Below are positions 45,539-53,675 of a stretch of 64,000 nt of DNA, in pieces. The position numbers and the translations under genes are program-made. Below the pieces are notes generated by a model. The model did no database searches, was not told the DNA's origin, and saw only the letters and a program-made list of their open reading frames with translations. This stretch comes from Nocardioides sp. Root122 (GTDB taxonomy: Bacteria > Actinomycetota > Actinomycetes > Propionibacteriales > Nocardioidaceae). Within the stretch, counting starts at the first letter, position 1, and every line of letters starts with the position of its first letter. The stretch covers positions 540,751 to 604,750 of the forward strand of contig NZ_LMDE01000001.1 of assembly GCF_001425025.1 (NCBI RefSeq), in the 5' to 3' direction.

Positions 45539-46210
45539 TCAACGCGTGGCAAGCAGGCGCGCGGCGAGGGCGACGTCGAGCTCGGTGTCGATGTCGATGC
45601 CCTCGTCCTCGTGCATCACGAACAGGCCGATCCTGCCGCCGAGGCGGTTGTCGTGCTGCTCGTAGATCTCCGTGCGGGTGACGTAGAGCGAGCCCGTCTC
45701 GCGGTAGCGGCGGGTCTCGTCGGTCAGGTCCTGGCGCCGCGGTCGCGCCGCGACGTCGTACGTCGCTCTCGGTGGGTTGCCCGCCTGCCAGATGAACGGC
45801 GGCTGCTCGACGACGCCGACCATCGAGTCGACGTGGGTCGCGTCGAACTCGGCGAGGGCCCGGGTGAGCGTGTCGTCGTGACGCACCGGCGAGGTGGCCT
45901 GGAGGAGCATGACGGCGTCCGGTCGCCCGCGATCGATGGTCATCTGCTCGATCGCGTGCCGGACCACCGGCTCGGTGGGCGTGGCGTCCTGGGCGAGCTC
46001 GTCAGGGCGCAGCCACGGGACCCGCGCGCCGGCCGCCCGGGACACCTCGGCGATCTCCTCGTCGTCGGTGGAGACAAGCACGTCGAGGCCCGGCACGGCG
46101 AGAGCCTGCTCGATGGTCCAGACGATCAGCGGCTTGCCCCCGACGTCGAGCAGGTTCTTGCGGGGCACGCCCTTGGAGCCGCCGCGCGCGGGAATCACGC
46201 ACAACGTCAT
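45539..46210 (-). CDS. CMP-nonulosonate cytidylyltransferase (NeuA family)
   Basis: Activates the nonulosonic acid with CTP to the CMP-sugar donor. The 223-residue protein begins CVIPARGGSKGVPRKNL, the NeuA/KdsB signature, and has LLQATSPVRHDDTL, RYRETGSLYVTR and DEGIDIDTELD for metal binding. It overlaps the preceding gene by four bases (ATGA) and lies directly before the synthase gene, which is what the pathway requires. Whether the sugar is neuraminic, legionaminic or another nonulosonic acid cannot be told. Confidence 0.92.
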   Translation of the reverse strand: MTLCVIPARGGSKGVPRKNLLDVGGKPLIVWTIEQALAVPGLDVLVSTDDEEIAEVSRAAGARVPWLRPDELAQDATPTEPVVRHAIEQMTIDRGRPDAVMLLQATSPVRHDDTLTRALAEFDATHVDSMVGVVEQPPFIWQAGNPPRATYDVAARPRRQDLTDETRRYRETGSLYVTRTEIYEQHDNRLGGRIGLFVMHEDEGIDIDTELDVALAARLLATR

Positions 46211-47253
46211 GACGCGGCCTCGACGAGGATCTCGGCGATCCTCCGCGCAGGCTCGACATCTGGCCGTGCCGGGGCGGGCGTGGGGTCGGAGCCGAGTCGG
46301 TGCATGCCGTAACGCTCCCAGAACTCGCCGAGCCAGGCGGGCGGTCTCGGGAAGTCGACCCATGCGTCACGGCCCTGTGCCGCCGCCTCCAGGACGCCGG
46401 TCGAGAAGACGCTCACGATGGGGGCCTCGAGCTCGACCAGCGGCCGGCCGCTCCGGTCGACCCTGATCCCGGCTCGTTCGTACGCCGCGAGCACCGCGCG
46501 CGAGGTGATGTCCCGCTCGCTGGGGTGCGGCCGGTAGACGGCGCCGTGCGCGCGACAGGTGGTCAACGCTGCGTGGGCCAGTCGGGCGCGCGGGATCTCC
46601 GCAGCGTGACCCTGGCCGAGGTAGGTCAGCGGCCCGTCGATCGAGGAGGGCGCGCGGGCGCCCGTCACGAGACCCGCTCCCCACAGCAGCTGGCTGCCAA
46701 CGACCTGCACGTCCACGTCCTCCCGCCCGGTGGCCCAGAAGGCCCCGTCGGACTCGCTCCACGCGAGCAGGCGCGCGCACCGCGGCAGGGGAGGGGCGTA
46801 CGGCGTCAGCGCGCCGTGCTGCGAGACGAAAAACGGCAGGTCGCTGTCGTCGGCCAGGGCGAATGCCGCCGCGCCGATCTCGGTGAAGTGGCCTGCGGCG
46901 AGCACGGCGGCGGGATCGACCAGCGCGGGCAGCTCGGTGAGCGGGACCGTGGTCCGGCCGTGCCCGGCGTACCGCATGGGTGATTCCCAGCCAACTGGCG
47001 CGACGATCGCGGTTCGCTCGACGGACACGTGCTCGAGCGGCGCGATCACAGCATTCGCGAAGCTCGCGTGGGTTGCCTCGACGGCGACCAGGAGGTCGGC
47101 CCCTGCCCTCGGGCGAAGTACGTCCACGAGGGCGGCCGGCCCATCCCGGAGCAGTCCACGTGTCGAGCGATAGACGTGGCGGATCGCGTGACGCGACTCG
47201 TGCCAGCGCCGCCACGCGGCCAGGTCTTCCGGGTACTTCAGACCGTGTCCCAT
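46207..47253 (-). CDS. Uncharacterised protein of the nonulosonate operon, possible GT-B transferase
   Basis: A 348-residue soluble protein with no confident family match. Landmarks are SQHGALTPYAPPLPRCARLLAWSESD in the middle and AVYRPHPSERD near residue 245, followed by IVSVFSTGVLEAAAQGRDAW. The PHPxE and S/T-rich strand pattern is reminiscent of the donor half of GT-B glycosyltransferases that use CMP-sugars. Being coupled to neuA (4-base overlap), it is the best candidate for the nonulosonic-acid transferase of this locus; this is inference. It overlaps the preceding gene by 16 bases. Confidence 0.55.
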   Translation of the reverse strand: MGHGLKYPEDLAAWRRWHESRHAIRHVYRSTRGLLRDGPAALVDVLRPRAGADLLVAVEATHASFANAVIAPLEHVSVERTAIVAPVGWESPMRYAGHGRTTVPLTELPALVDPAAVLAAGHFTEIGAAAFALADDSDLPFFVSQHGALTPYAPPLPRCARLLAWSESDGAFWATGREDVDVQVVGSQLLWGAGLVTGARAPSSIDGPLTYLGQGHAAEIPRARLAHAALTTCRAHGAVYRPHPSERDITSRAVLAAYERAGIRVDRSGRPLVELEAPIVSVFSTGVLEAAAQGRDAWVDFPRPPAWLGEFWERYGMHRLGSDPTPAPARPDVEPARRIAEILVEAAS

Positions 47254-48254
47254 GCTGCCTCCAGGAGCGGCACGCGGTGATCGAAGGTGTGCTCGGCGAG
47301 TGTCCGCTCACGACCACGGTCGGCAATCGCGCGCGCCCAGCCGCGGTCGACCTGAGCACGCCGGCTCAGCTCGACCAGCTCGTCGTCGGACTCGAAGACG
47401 AGCACCTCCTTGCCGGGCTCGTACACCTGCGCGACATCGGGCCTGTCGATGAGCTGCAGGCCGCCGGTACCGGGAATCTCGTAGGTGCGCATGGTGAACC
47501 CGTCCTGGTCCGTGTGCGAGTTCAAGGCCGCCACTGCGCCGGCCGTGATGCCGTACGCGACTGCACGGGGGACGTCTCGACCGTTCGGCACATCGGGGCT
47601 GCGCACGCGCCACGTGCGGAGGCGGTCCACCGCATGTCCGGACCAGTCGCGCCCGTAGGCCTTGACCCGTATGCCGGACCGGTGCAGGGCGAGGAGCAGG
47701 CGTTGCCGCTCGGGGTAGCGCGCGCCGACGAAGACCACCTCGTCGCTCGGTCGGGGATCGAAGGGCAAGGAGTGGTCGAAGGCATCGAGGACGTGGCCCA
47801 CCCGCAGGCCCCGCATCTTCAGCGAGTGCACGTCATGGGGGGAGTAGGAGACGATCGAGGGCCGCGAGGCGATGACTGCTTCGTCGAACTGCATGCGAGC
47901 CAGCTCGTCGTAGAGCCAGAGCAGCTGGCGGGCACCGGAGGCATCGACCGCCTCCCAGTAGTCCCCCCCGAGCGAGTCTCCCTTCACGGTGACGACGACG
48001 TCCGGTCGAGTGCCGACGACGGCATCGACGGCAGCCGCAGTCTGCGCCTGGGCCAGGAGCTTGGCCCCGAAGTCGCGCCCGGTCACGCGATCCGGGAGCT
48101 CGCGCACCAGCTTGTGGCGGACCTTGCTGGCGCGGCTGGCATTCAGGTCGTACTCGTGCAGGAGCGCGATGTGGCCGCGGCGTCTCAGTGCAGACGCGAT
48201 CGACCCTCCATAACCGTGGAACGCGGGGGCGACGACAAGGATGCGCTTGGTCAC
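47238..48254 (-). CDS. CgeB-like glycosyltransferase
   Basis: A 338-residue protein from GTG 48254. Features are ILVVAPAFHGYGGSIASALRRRGH, an N-terminal domain with VVTVKGDSLGGDYWE and LWLYDELARMQ, and a C-terminal domain with EVVFVGARYPERQRLL and NSHTDQDGFTMRTYEIPGTGGLQLIDR, the pattern of CgeB/spore-maturation-like GT-B enzymes whose second domain has the MRxFEIPACG-like element. It would transfer a sugar in repeat-unit assembly. It overlaps the neighbours by 4 and 16 bases. Confidence 0.82.
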   Translation of the reverse strand: MTKRILVVAPAFHGYGGSIASALRRRGHIALLHEYDLNASRASKVRHKLVRELPDRVTGRDFGAKLLAQAQTAAAVDAVVGTRPDVVVTVKGDSLGGDYWEAVDASGARQLLWLYDELARMQFDEAVIASRPSIVSYSPHDVHSLKMRGLRVGHVLDAFDHSLPFDPRPSDEVVFVGARYPERQRLLLALHRSGIRVKAYGRDWSGHAVDRLRTWRVRSPDVPNGRDVPRAVAYGITAGAVAALNSHTDQDGFTMRTYEIPGTGGLQLIDRPDVAQVYEPGKEVLVFESDDELVELSRRAQVDRGWARAIADRGRERTLAEHTFDHRVPLLEAAWDTV

Positions 48255-49441
48255 GGGACCTCACCCCTCGAACGTCGTCGGGCGCATTCATCGAAGAGTG
48301 CGAGCCAATGATCGATGACCTGGCCCTCGCTGTACCTCTCCACCGAGTCTCGCGCCGCAGCCCCTCGTGCCTGCCGCTGCGCTGCGTCCACCATGAGCTC
48401 GCGCAGAGCGGTCACGTATCCCTCGAAGTCGTCTTGGGGAACGAGCGCGCCGGTTGCCGGCGACACAAGTTGCCGCATCCCGGCCGAGCAGTCGAACGCG
48501 ACCGTCGGGACACCGTGCGCCGACGCTTCGAGCACTGCCATGGGGAAGCCTTCGTACTCCGACGACATGAGGTTGACAGCGGCTCCGTCGAGGACGTGGG
48601 AGACATCGTTCGTGCGGTGGTGCAGGTGGACGCGGTCGTCGAGGCCGAGGTCGTCGACCATGGTCTGGAGCTCTTCACGGAGGTCGCCGGACCCGTAGAG
48701 GTGCAGTGTCCACGCCCGCAGCGCCGGCAACTTCGTGGCCTCGTCGAAGGCGTTGATCATCACGTCCAGACGCTTCTCACGCGCATACCTGGTGAGGGTA
48801 ACGGCGACTTCGCGGGAATGAGCGGCACGCGGCTCCGCCGGGATCTGGGCGATGTTAGCGATCGCCGAGCACGGTACCGGAAGAAGGTCCTGGAATCTCT
48901 GGGCATCTTCTTCGGTCAGGGTGACGAACGCATCGAGGTCGCCGAAGTACTCGGGCATGTCGTCCAGCTGTCCCGTCGCACGAGCGCCGTCGTAGGAGCT
49001 GTGGTGTTGCCCTATGACGATGGGCCCGTGCGCGGCAGGACGGTACCCGCTCTCACTCAACATTCGCTTGGGTCCGACGTTCGTGAAGATCACCACGGAG
49101 CTGCTGTCGAGCGGCTCCAGCAGGCGCCGTGCGCGACGGAGCCCGTAGACGGCGTCCACCCTCTTCCGTAGGAGCAGCTGCAGCCCGCGCAGCTTCTGCG
49201 CGAACCCGGTTGCCTCGCGGAAGACGGGACGGCGGTGCGCGTCAGTGAGCCTGAGGACCGATCGCGTATCCAGGTCCGTCGGGCTGACGCCGGGCACCAT
49301 CGAGATGAAGTCCACAGCCACACCTCTGCGCGCGAATGCCCGTCCCAGCAGCTCTGTCGCCCTCCCGCACCCGCCGTCCTCGGGAAACTGCCAGAGGACG
49401 AAGGTGACGTGCTTGGGCTGTCTGGCGGTGCAGGTGCTCAC
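48251..49441 (-). CDS. Glycosyltransferase family 4
   Basis: A 396-residue GT-B enzyme from GTG 49441: VTFVLWQFPEDGGCGRATELLGRAF at the N terminus, AVTLTRYAREKRLDVMINAF at the hinge and YEGFPMAVLEASAHGVP as the E-x7-E donor site. The hinge wording resembles Gtf1/TagE-like glycosyltransferases. It overlaps the flippase gene by four bases (GTGA) and the next gene by four. Confidence 0.88.
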   Translation of the reverse strand: MSTCTARQPKHVTFVLWQFPEDGGCGRATELLGRAFARRGVAVDFISMVPGVSPTDLDTRSVLRLTDAHRRPVFREATGFAQKLRGLQLLLRKRVDAVYGLRRARRLLEPLDSSSVVIFTNVGPKRMLSESGYRPAAHGPIVIGQHHSSYDGARATGQLDDMPEYFGDLDAFVTLTEEDAQRFQDLLPVPCSAIANIAQIPAEPRAAHSREVAVTLTRYAREKRLDVMINAFDEATKLPALRAWTLHLYGSGDLREELQTMVDDLGLDDRVHLHHRTNDVSHVLDGAAVNLMSSEYEGFPMAVLEASAHGVPTVAFDCSAGMRQLVSPATGALVPQDDFEGYVTALRELMVDAAQRQARGAAARDSVERYSEGQVIDHWLALFDECARRRSRGEVP

Positions 49442-50913
49442 GCCCTCCTCCGGGGCAGAAGCATCGAGCCCATCGAACGCAGGTGGTCGAAGTCGCGTCG
49501 ATATCCGGGGGCGGCCATGGCGGCGACGAAGATCAACACAACCGTCGACGCCGCCACCGCGACCTGTAGCCATGGGGCGTGGTCGCCGACCGCTCCGACC
49601 GTACGGCGGCCTGCCGCACCCGCCACCAGAGCGACCGCTGCAGTCCGCAATCCGCTCCTGAGCAACCCTCCGACGGCGAAGTGACCCTGGCGGTGCGCGA
49701 AGTGCAGAGCGAGCGGCCAGCCAAGCGCGGCGGCAGCCGCAGCCGCCGCGGCGACGCCCTCCACGCCGTAGTTGCTACCGAGAACCAGGAGAAGCACGGT
49801 GATCACCGTGGCCGACAGGTTGTAGCCGGTGATCGCGCTGCCGAGTCCTCGGACGCTGAACAACCAGGTGGCTGGCGTGGACAGGCAAGAGGCGCCCGCG
49901 CCCACAGCGACCCAGACGACGAGCGCTGACGCGGAGCTCCATTGGGGTCCAAGTGCCAGCTCGACGAGCGGCACTGCGCCGGCGACGATGGTCGCGGCGG
50001 CCGCCATGATCGGGTAGGACAGCGCGACCTGCCCCTTCTGGGCTGCGTTGAGCAGTCGTCGGTCGTCGGCGCCGGCCGCGATGAGCACTGGTACGGCCAC
50101 GGTGGCGAACGGCCCCTGGATTTGCGTGAGTGGTGTCCTTACGAGCTGGACGCTGCGGGTGTAGGCGCCGAGTGTCTGCGCTCCGAACTGATGTCCGACG
50201 ATGACGTTGTCCACGTTGCGACTGACATAGGCCATCACGCTTCCGAACACGAAAGCTGAACCGAGACGAACGAACCCGGCTACCTCGGTCGACCGGTCGT
50301 ACCGTCTCGGTCGCCACCGGCACACGACGACCAGCAGCACCAGCGTGATGATGCCGGAGGCGACTTGCTGGGTGACGAGCGCCCAGTAGCCCGCACCCGC
50401 GAACGCCAGGCTGATTCCGATCGTCAGTGCGAGCCCCGCGCTGAGCACGTCGAACCACGCGAGCGTGCCGAACTTGAGACGGCGCAGCAGGTCGACCCGG
50501 TACTGCGCACCGAGCCCGCTCAGCATGAATGTCGGAGCAAGAGCCAACGTGATCATGGTGAGCTCGGGCCTGTCGTACAAGTGCGACAGCAGCGGAGCGC
50601 ACGCCATCGTCAAGACCGTGAATGCCGTGCCGAGACCGGCATTGAGCCAGAAGAGGTTGTCCCGCTCCCGTCGTGACAGCGTCTCCGCCCTGACCGCGGC
50701 GGCACCGAGCCCGAAGTCGCGAAGGAACTCAGCCAGGCCGATCACAGCAAGGACCATGGCCACCAAGCCGTAGTCGCGAGGAGTCAGCAGGCGCGCCAGC
50801 ACGACAACGGACGAGACCTGCAGCACGAGACGAGCCAGCTGCGACACACCCGTCGCTGCAGCGCCTCGGACCGCCCGGCGGGCAAGGTTGCCCGCCTGGG
50901 TGGTCGGTTCCAT
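49438..50913 (-). CDS. Lipopolysaccharide/repeat-unit flippase (Wzx, MOP superfamily)
   Basis: A 491-residue protein with about 12-14 membrane helices, of the WzxC type: RAAAT-GVSQLARLVLQVSSVVVLARLLTPRDYGLVAMV at the start and FGLGAAAVR after the second helix. It would flip undecaprenyl-linked repeat units across the membrane. It is the first gene of the operon; TACGAT 7 bases before the ATG at 50913 gives a leaderless-type promoter and supports this start over longer in-frame ones. Confidence 0.92.
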   Translation of the reverse strand: MEPTTQAGNLARRAVRGAAATGVSQLARLVLQVSSVVVLARLLTPRDYGLVAMVLAVIGLAEFLRDFGLGAAAVRAETLSRRERDNLFWLNAGLGTAFTVLTMACAPLLSHLYDRPELTMITLALAPTFMLSGLGAQYRVDLLRRLKFGTLAWFDVLSAGLALTIGISLAFAGAGYWALVTQQVASGIITLVLLVVVCRWRPRRYDRSTEVAGFVRLGSAFVFGSVMAYVSRNVDNVIVGHQFGAQTLGAYTRSVQLVRTPLTQIQGPFATVAVPVLIAAGADDRRLLNAAQKGQVALSYPIMAAAATIVAGAVPLVELALGPQWSSASALVVWVAVGAGASCLSTPATWLFSVRGLGSAITGYNLSATVITVLLLVLGSNYGVEGVAAAAAAAAALGWPLALHFAHRQGHFAVGGLLRSGLRTAAVALVAGAAGRRTVGAVGDHAPWLQVAVAASTVVLIFVAAMAAPGYRRDFDHLRSMGSMLLPRRRA

Positions 50914-50920
50914 GCCGGCA

Positions 50921-50926
50921 ATCGTA
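50921..50926 (-). promoter_or_regulatory. Main promoter -10 box of the polysaccharide operon
   Basis: TACGAT on the minus strand, 7 bases before the wzx-like ATG at 50913. Eleven genes follow with almost no gaps down to 37344. Confidence 0.6.
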
Positions 50927-50990
50927 GGTGAGGCGTGGGGGCCACTGGCACGCATTGCGCAGGATCGCCAGACGCGGGGAGCTTCAGACC

Positions 50991-50996
50991 TAGGCT
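50991..50996 (+). promoter_or_regulatory. -10 box for the GT2 gene
   Basis: TAGGCT, 6 bases before the ATG at 51003. Confidence 0.6.
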
Positions 50997-51002
50997 GCCT
51001 CC

Positions 51003-51866
51003 ATGCAGCGATCCCCCGGACTCGTGTCGATCGTGATCCCATGCTTCGACGCAGGTGCGACACTGGGCGAGACGTTGGAGAGTGCATTACGCGCCGGCGA
51101 CTGCGAGGTTGTCGTGGTCGACGACGGATCACGCGACGAGCTCACCCTGGACGTGCTCGCTGACTTGCCCAGGGACGTGCGCTTGATTCGGCAGGACAAC
51201 GGCGGCCTCCCGAGTGCGCGGAATGCGGGGATCGACGCGGCTCGGGGAGAGTTCATCCTGCCCCTGGATGCCGATGACCTCATTGACAGCCGGTACCCCG
51301 ACGAGGCGCGCGACGTCCTGATGGACCGTCCGGATGTCGGCATCGTCTACTGCCGCGCCGACCTCTTCGGTGCCGCGTCCGGGCCCTATGAGCTCGCGGA
51401 GTTCAGCCTCGACGAGATTCTCGTCGAGAACTGCATCTTCTGCACCGCCCTGTTCAGGAAGGACGACTGGGGCACTGTCGGCGGCTACAACGAGCGGATG
51501 CGTCGGGGGCGAGAGGACCATGACTTCTGGCTCAGGCTGCTCGGGCTCGGGCGGGAGGTCGTGCGCCTGGACGGGACCTACTTCCACTACCGGATCCGGC
51601 CCGGCTCCATGAACACCGGCTATTCGCGGGACGAGTACGTCGAGATCTACAGCGAGATCTTCCGCGACAATGCCGACCTGTACCTCGAGAACATCGAGGC
51701 GATCATGCGCCATCGATTCGCGCTGATGGACCAGCTGAACGACTACCAGCACCGGTATGGACGTCTGGAGCGGCTGGTCTCTGCCCATCCTCGTGCGTAC
51801 GACGCGCTCCGTGGGGCGCGGCGGGCACTGCGTGACCGGCGGCGAGCGAGCGACGAGCCCACCTGA
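51003..51866 (+). CDS. Glycosyltransferase family 2
   Basis: A 287-residue GT-A enzyme: SIVIPCFDAGATLGETLESAL, VVVVDDGS, the DxD-type LPLDADD and a GGYNERMRRGREDHDFWLRL acceptor segment with the conserved ED. No membrane helices. It would add a sugar to the surface glycan and is divergent from the flippase gene. The last 164 bases overlap the end of the convergent acyltransferase gene, so the C-terminal tail of one is antisense to the other. Confidence 0.9.
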   Translation: MQRSPGLVSIVIPCFDAGATLGETLESALRAGDCEVVVVDDGSRDELTLDVLADLPRDVRLIRQDNGGLPSARNAGIDAARGEFILPLDADDLIDSRYPDEARDVLMDRPDVGIVYCRADLFGAASGPYELAEFSLDEILVENCIFCTALFRKDDWGTVGGYNERMRRGREDHDFWLRLLGLGREVVRLDGTYFHYRIRPGSMNTGYSRDEYVEIYSEIFRDNADLYLENIEAIMRHRFALMDQLNDYQHRYGRLERLVSAHPRAYDALRGARRALRDRRRASDEPT

Positions 51867-52857
51867 GGGCCTTCTTCTCCACGAGGAACCAGCTGAGGGC
51901 TGCCAGGCCCAGGGTGATCGCAAAGATCGTCAACACCCACGCCGAGACCGCCCACACGCCCCGAGGCAGGCAGAGGTATGCCATCAGCTGCGTGACCGGG
52001 AAGGCGTAGAGGTAGGTGCCGTACGAGACGTCCTCGCGTGCGATGACCCGCGGGCACGGCAGCCTGAGGCCGATGGCGAGGAGCGCGTAGGCCAGCAGCG
52101 GCGCGCACAGCTGGAGCCCGTAGGCAGGCTGCACGAGCACCACGGTCGCCCCCAGGGCCAAGCACGTGATTCCGGTCCTGAGCCGTAGCTGGTCCAGCGG
52201 CCTGAACGCCTGCACAACCGCGCCCCCGAGGAAGAGCGGTAGCAGGCGGACGAAGCCCCGGACCAAGAACGGCGCGTCAGGGGCAAGCCGGAGGAGAGCG
52301 ACGTGTGCGGCCGTGGCGACCAGCCACGCAAGGCCCCATCGAGCCCAGCTCGCGTGACGGAACGCGCGTGTCAGGACGAGGGCGCCGACGACCAGGTAGC
52401 ACGCGAACTCGTGCGAGAGCGTCCACAGGGACGCGTTCCACTCACCGGGGTAGTGGCCGACGTTCGGCGTCCCATTCACGGAGGATTGCGTCACGAGGAG
52501 TCCGGCATTGGCCACCACGTAGACCAGACCGTCATCCACGAGGTCGAGGCGCGAGGTCGCCGCAGGAGCGATCACCACGCCGGTGACGACCAGGCACACC
52601 CAGTAGGCGGGCAGGAGCCGCATCGCCCGGTGTCGGAGGTAGGTGGCCGTGGGCAGCCGATCCGCTGACCGCGTCACGAGGTATCCGGAGATGCAGAAGA
52701 ACCCGGCAACCGCCCAGTAGCCGAGGTCGGTGTGGGGAAGGGCTGGGACGCCAGCCACTAGCAGCGCGTGCGCCAAGAGGACGGCACTGGCCAGCACGAG
52801 GCGCATGAGGTTCAGGCCGTTCAAGCGCTCGAGTGCCTTCGGCGGGGAGCTGGTCAC
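51703..52857 (-). CDS. Acyltransferase-3 family membrane protein
   Basis: A 384-residue membrane protein with ten helices and the acyltransferase-3 hallmark LNLMRLVLASAVLLAHALLV, then GYWAVAGFFCISGYLV. No SGNH domain. The catalytic His is present (AH in the first helix). It probably O-acylates the polysaccharide. The last ~55 residues are polar, low in complexity and encoded antisense to the GT2 gene, apparently a run-on extension after loss of an earlier stop. A TACCAT box 7 bases upstream supports GTG 52857. Confidence 0.9.
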   Translation of the reverse strand: MTSSPPKALERLNGLNLMRLVLASAVLLAHALLVAGVPALPHTDLGYWAVAGFFCISGYLVTRSADRLPTATYLRHRAMRLLPAYWVCLVVTGVVIAPAATSRLDLVDDGLVYVVANAGLLVTQSSVNGTPNVGHYPGEWNASLWTLSHEFACYLVVGALVLTRAFRHASWARWGLAWLVATAAHVALLRLAPDAPFLVRGFVRLLPLFLGGAVVQAFRPLDQLRLRTGITCLALGATVVLVQPAYGLQLCAPLLAYALLAIGLRLPCPRVIAREDVSYGTYLYAFPVTQLMAYLCLPRGVWAVSAWVLTIFAITLGLAALSWFLVEKKALRWARRSLAAGHAVPAAPHGARRTHEDGQRPAAPDVHTGAGSRSAGPSARIDGA

Positions 52858-52864
52858 TTCGCGA

Positions 52865-52870
52865 ATGGTA
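52865..52870 (-). promoter_or_regulatory. -10 box for the acyltransferase gene
   Basis: TACCAT on the minus strand, 7 bases before GTG 52857. Confidence 0.5.
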
Positions 52871-52948
52871 GGTGCGCGCGACGTTGCCGGTACCGGGTTC
52901 GCAAATCAGGGTGACTCGAAGCCAGCTTTGGTGAGACAGGCCGTGCGG

Positions 52949-52954
52949 TAGCGT
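52949..52954 (+). promoter_or_regulatory. Relic -10 box of the methyltransferase pseudogene
   Basis: TAGCGT, 6 bases before the GTG at 52961. Confidence 0.45.
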
Positions 52955-52960
52955 CCCCGC

Positions 52961-53667
52961 GTGCCGCGCGCACACGGGTCGTCCTCGGACGGCTGCGCCT
53001 GGCCGCCGAGGATCGCTCCAGGTCCACGTACTACCGCTGGGGGTACGGGCGCAGCTTCCCCGGGAGGAGCTCGATCGAGGCGCGGGTCAGCTCGCTCGAC
53101 GCTCGCTCGGGCAGGGGTGACATTCCCAAGTCGCCGGACGCCTGGAACGCGCAGTACGCCTCCGACGGGTAGGCGTTCCTCAGTGGCATCGAGGAGCTGG
53201 GCCACTACTCGGTGATTGTCGGGTACGCGTCGTGGTTCCGCCCTCGCGGGACTGTCCTCGACGTCGGATGCGGCGCAGGGGTGCTCCATGATCGTCTCCT
53301 CGCCGTGGGCTACGGCGGAGTGGACATCTCCGAGGTGGCGGTGCAAGCGCTCCAGGGCAGGGAGCTGCCCGGCGCCGAGTTCCACGCGGTCGACGCCGAG
53401 ACCTTCACGCCACGGACTGACGTCGACATCCTCGTCTTCAACGAGAGCTTGGCGTACTTCAAGGACCCCGCGGGGTAGTTCGACCGGTACATGGGACACC
53501 TCTCGGGCGACGGCGTGGCGATCGTTTCGTGTCATCTCCAGTCACCCCGGGCAGCCGCTGTGCTCCGTGACCTGGAGGCCCGGTGGACGACACTCGACGC
53601 GACAGAGGTCCGTCACGGGGCCACGTCGTGGAGGGTTGCAGCATTCGCAGGGACCCGGCGAGCCTGA
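52961..53667 (+). pseudogene. SAM-dependent methyltransferase pseudogene
   Basis: A class I methyltransferase is readable but broken. From the GTG at 52961 the frame soon shifts by one base, so the homologous text (LRLAAEDRSRSTYYRWGYGR...DIPKSPDAWNAQYASDG) lies in another frame. It is then interrupted by TAG at 53170-53172, continues through LSGIEELGHYSVIVGY and the SAM site GTVLDVGCGAG, is stopped again by TAG at 53476-53478, and resumes in frame to TGA at 53665. Both TAGs follow GGG; the first plausibly replaces a Trp codon. It probably once methylated a sugar of the adjacent glycan. Confidence 0.85.
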
Positions 53668-53675
53668 CGACGAGG

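Noticed and set aside
53170..53478. Two in-frame TAG codons as possible recoding sites
   Set aside because: A third lesion (frameshift near the start) is present, and no suppressor or recoding signal is visible, so ordinary decay explains them better.
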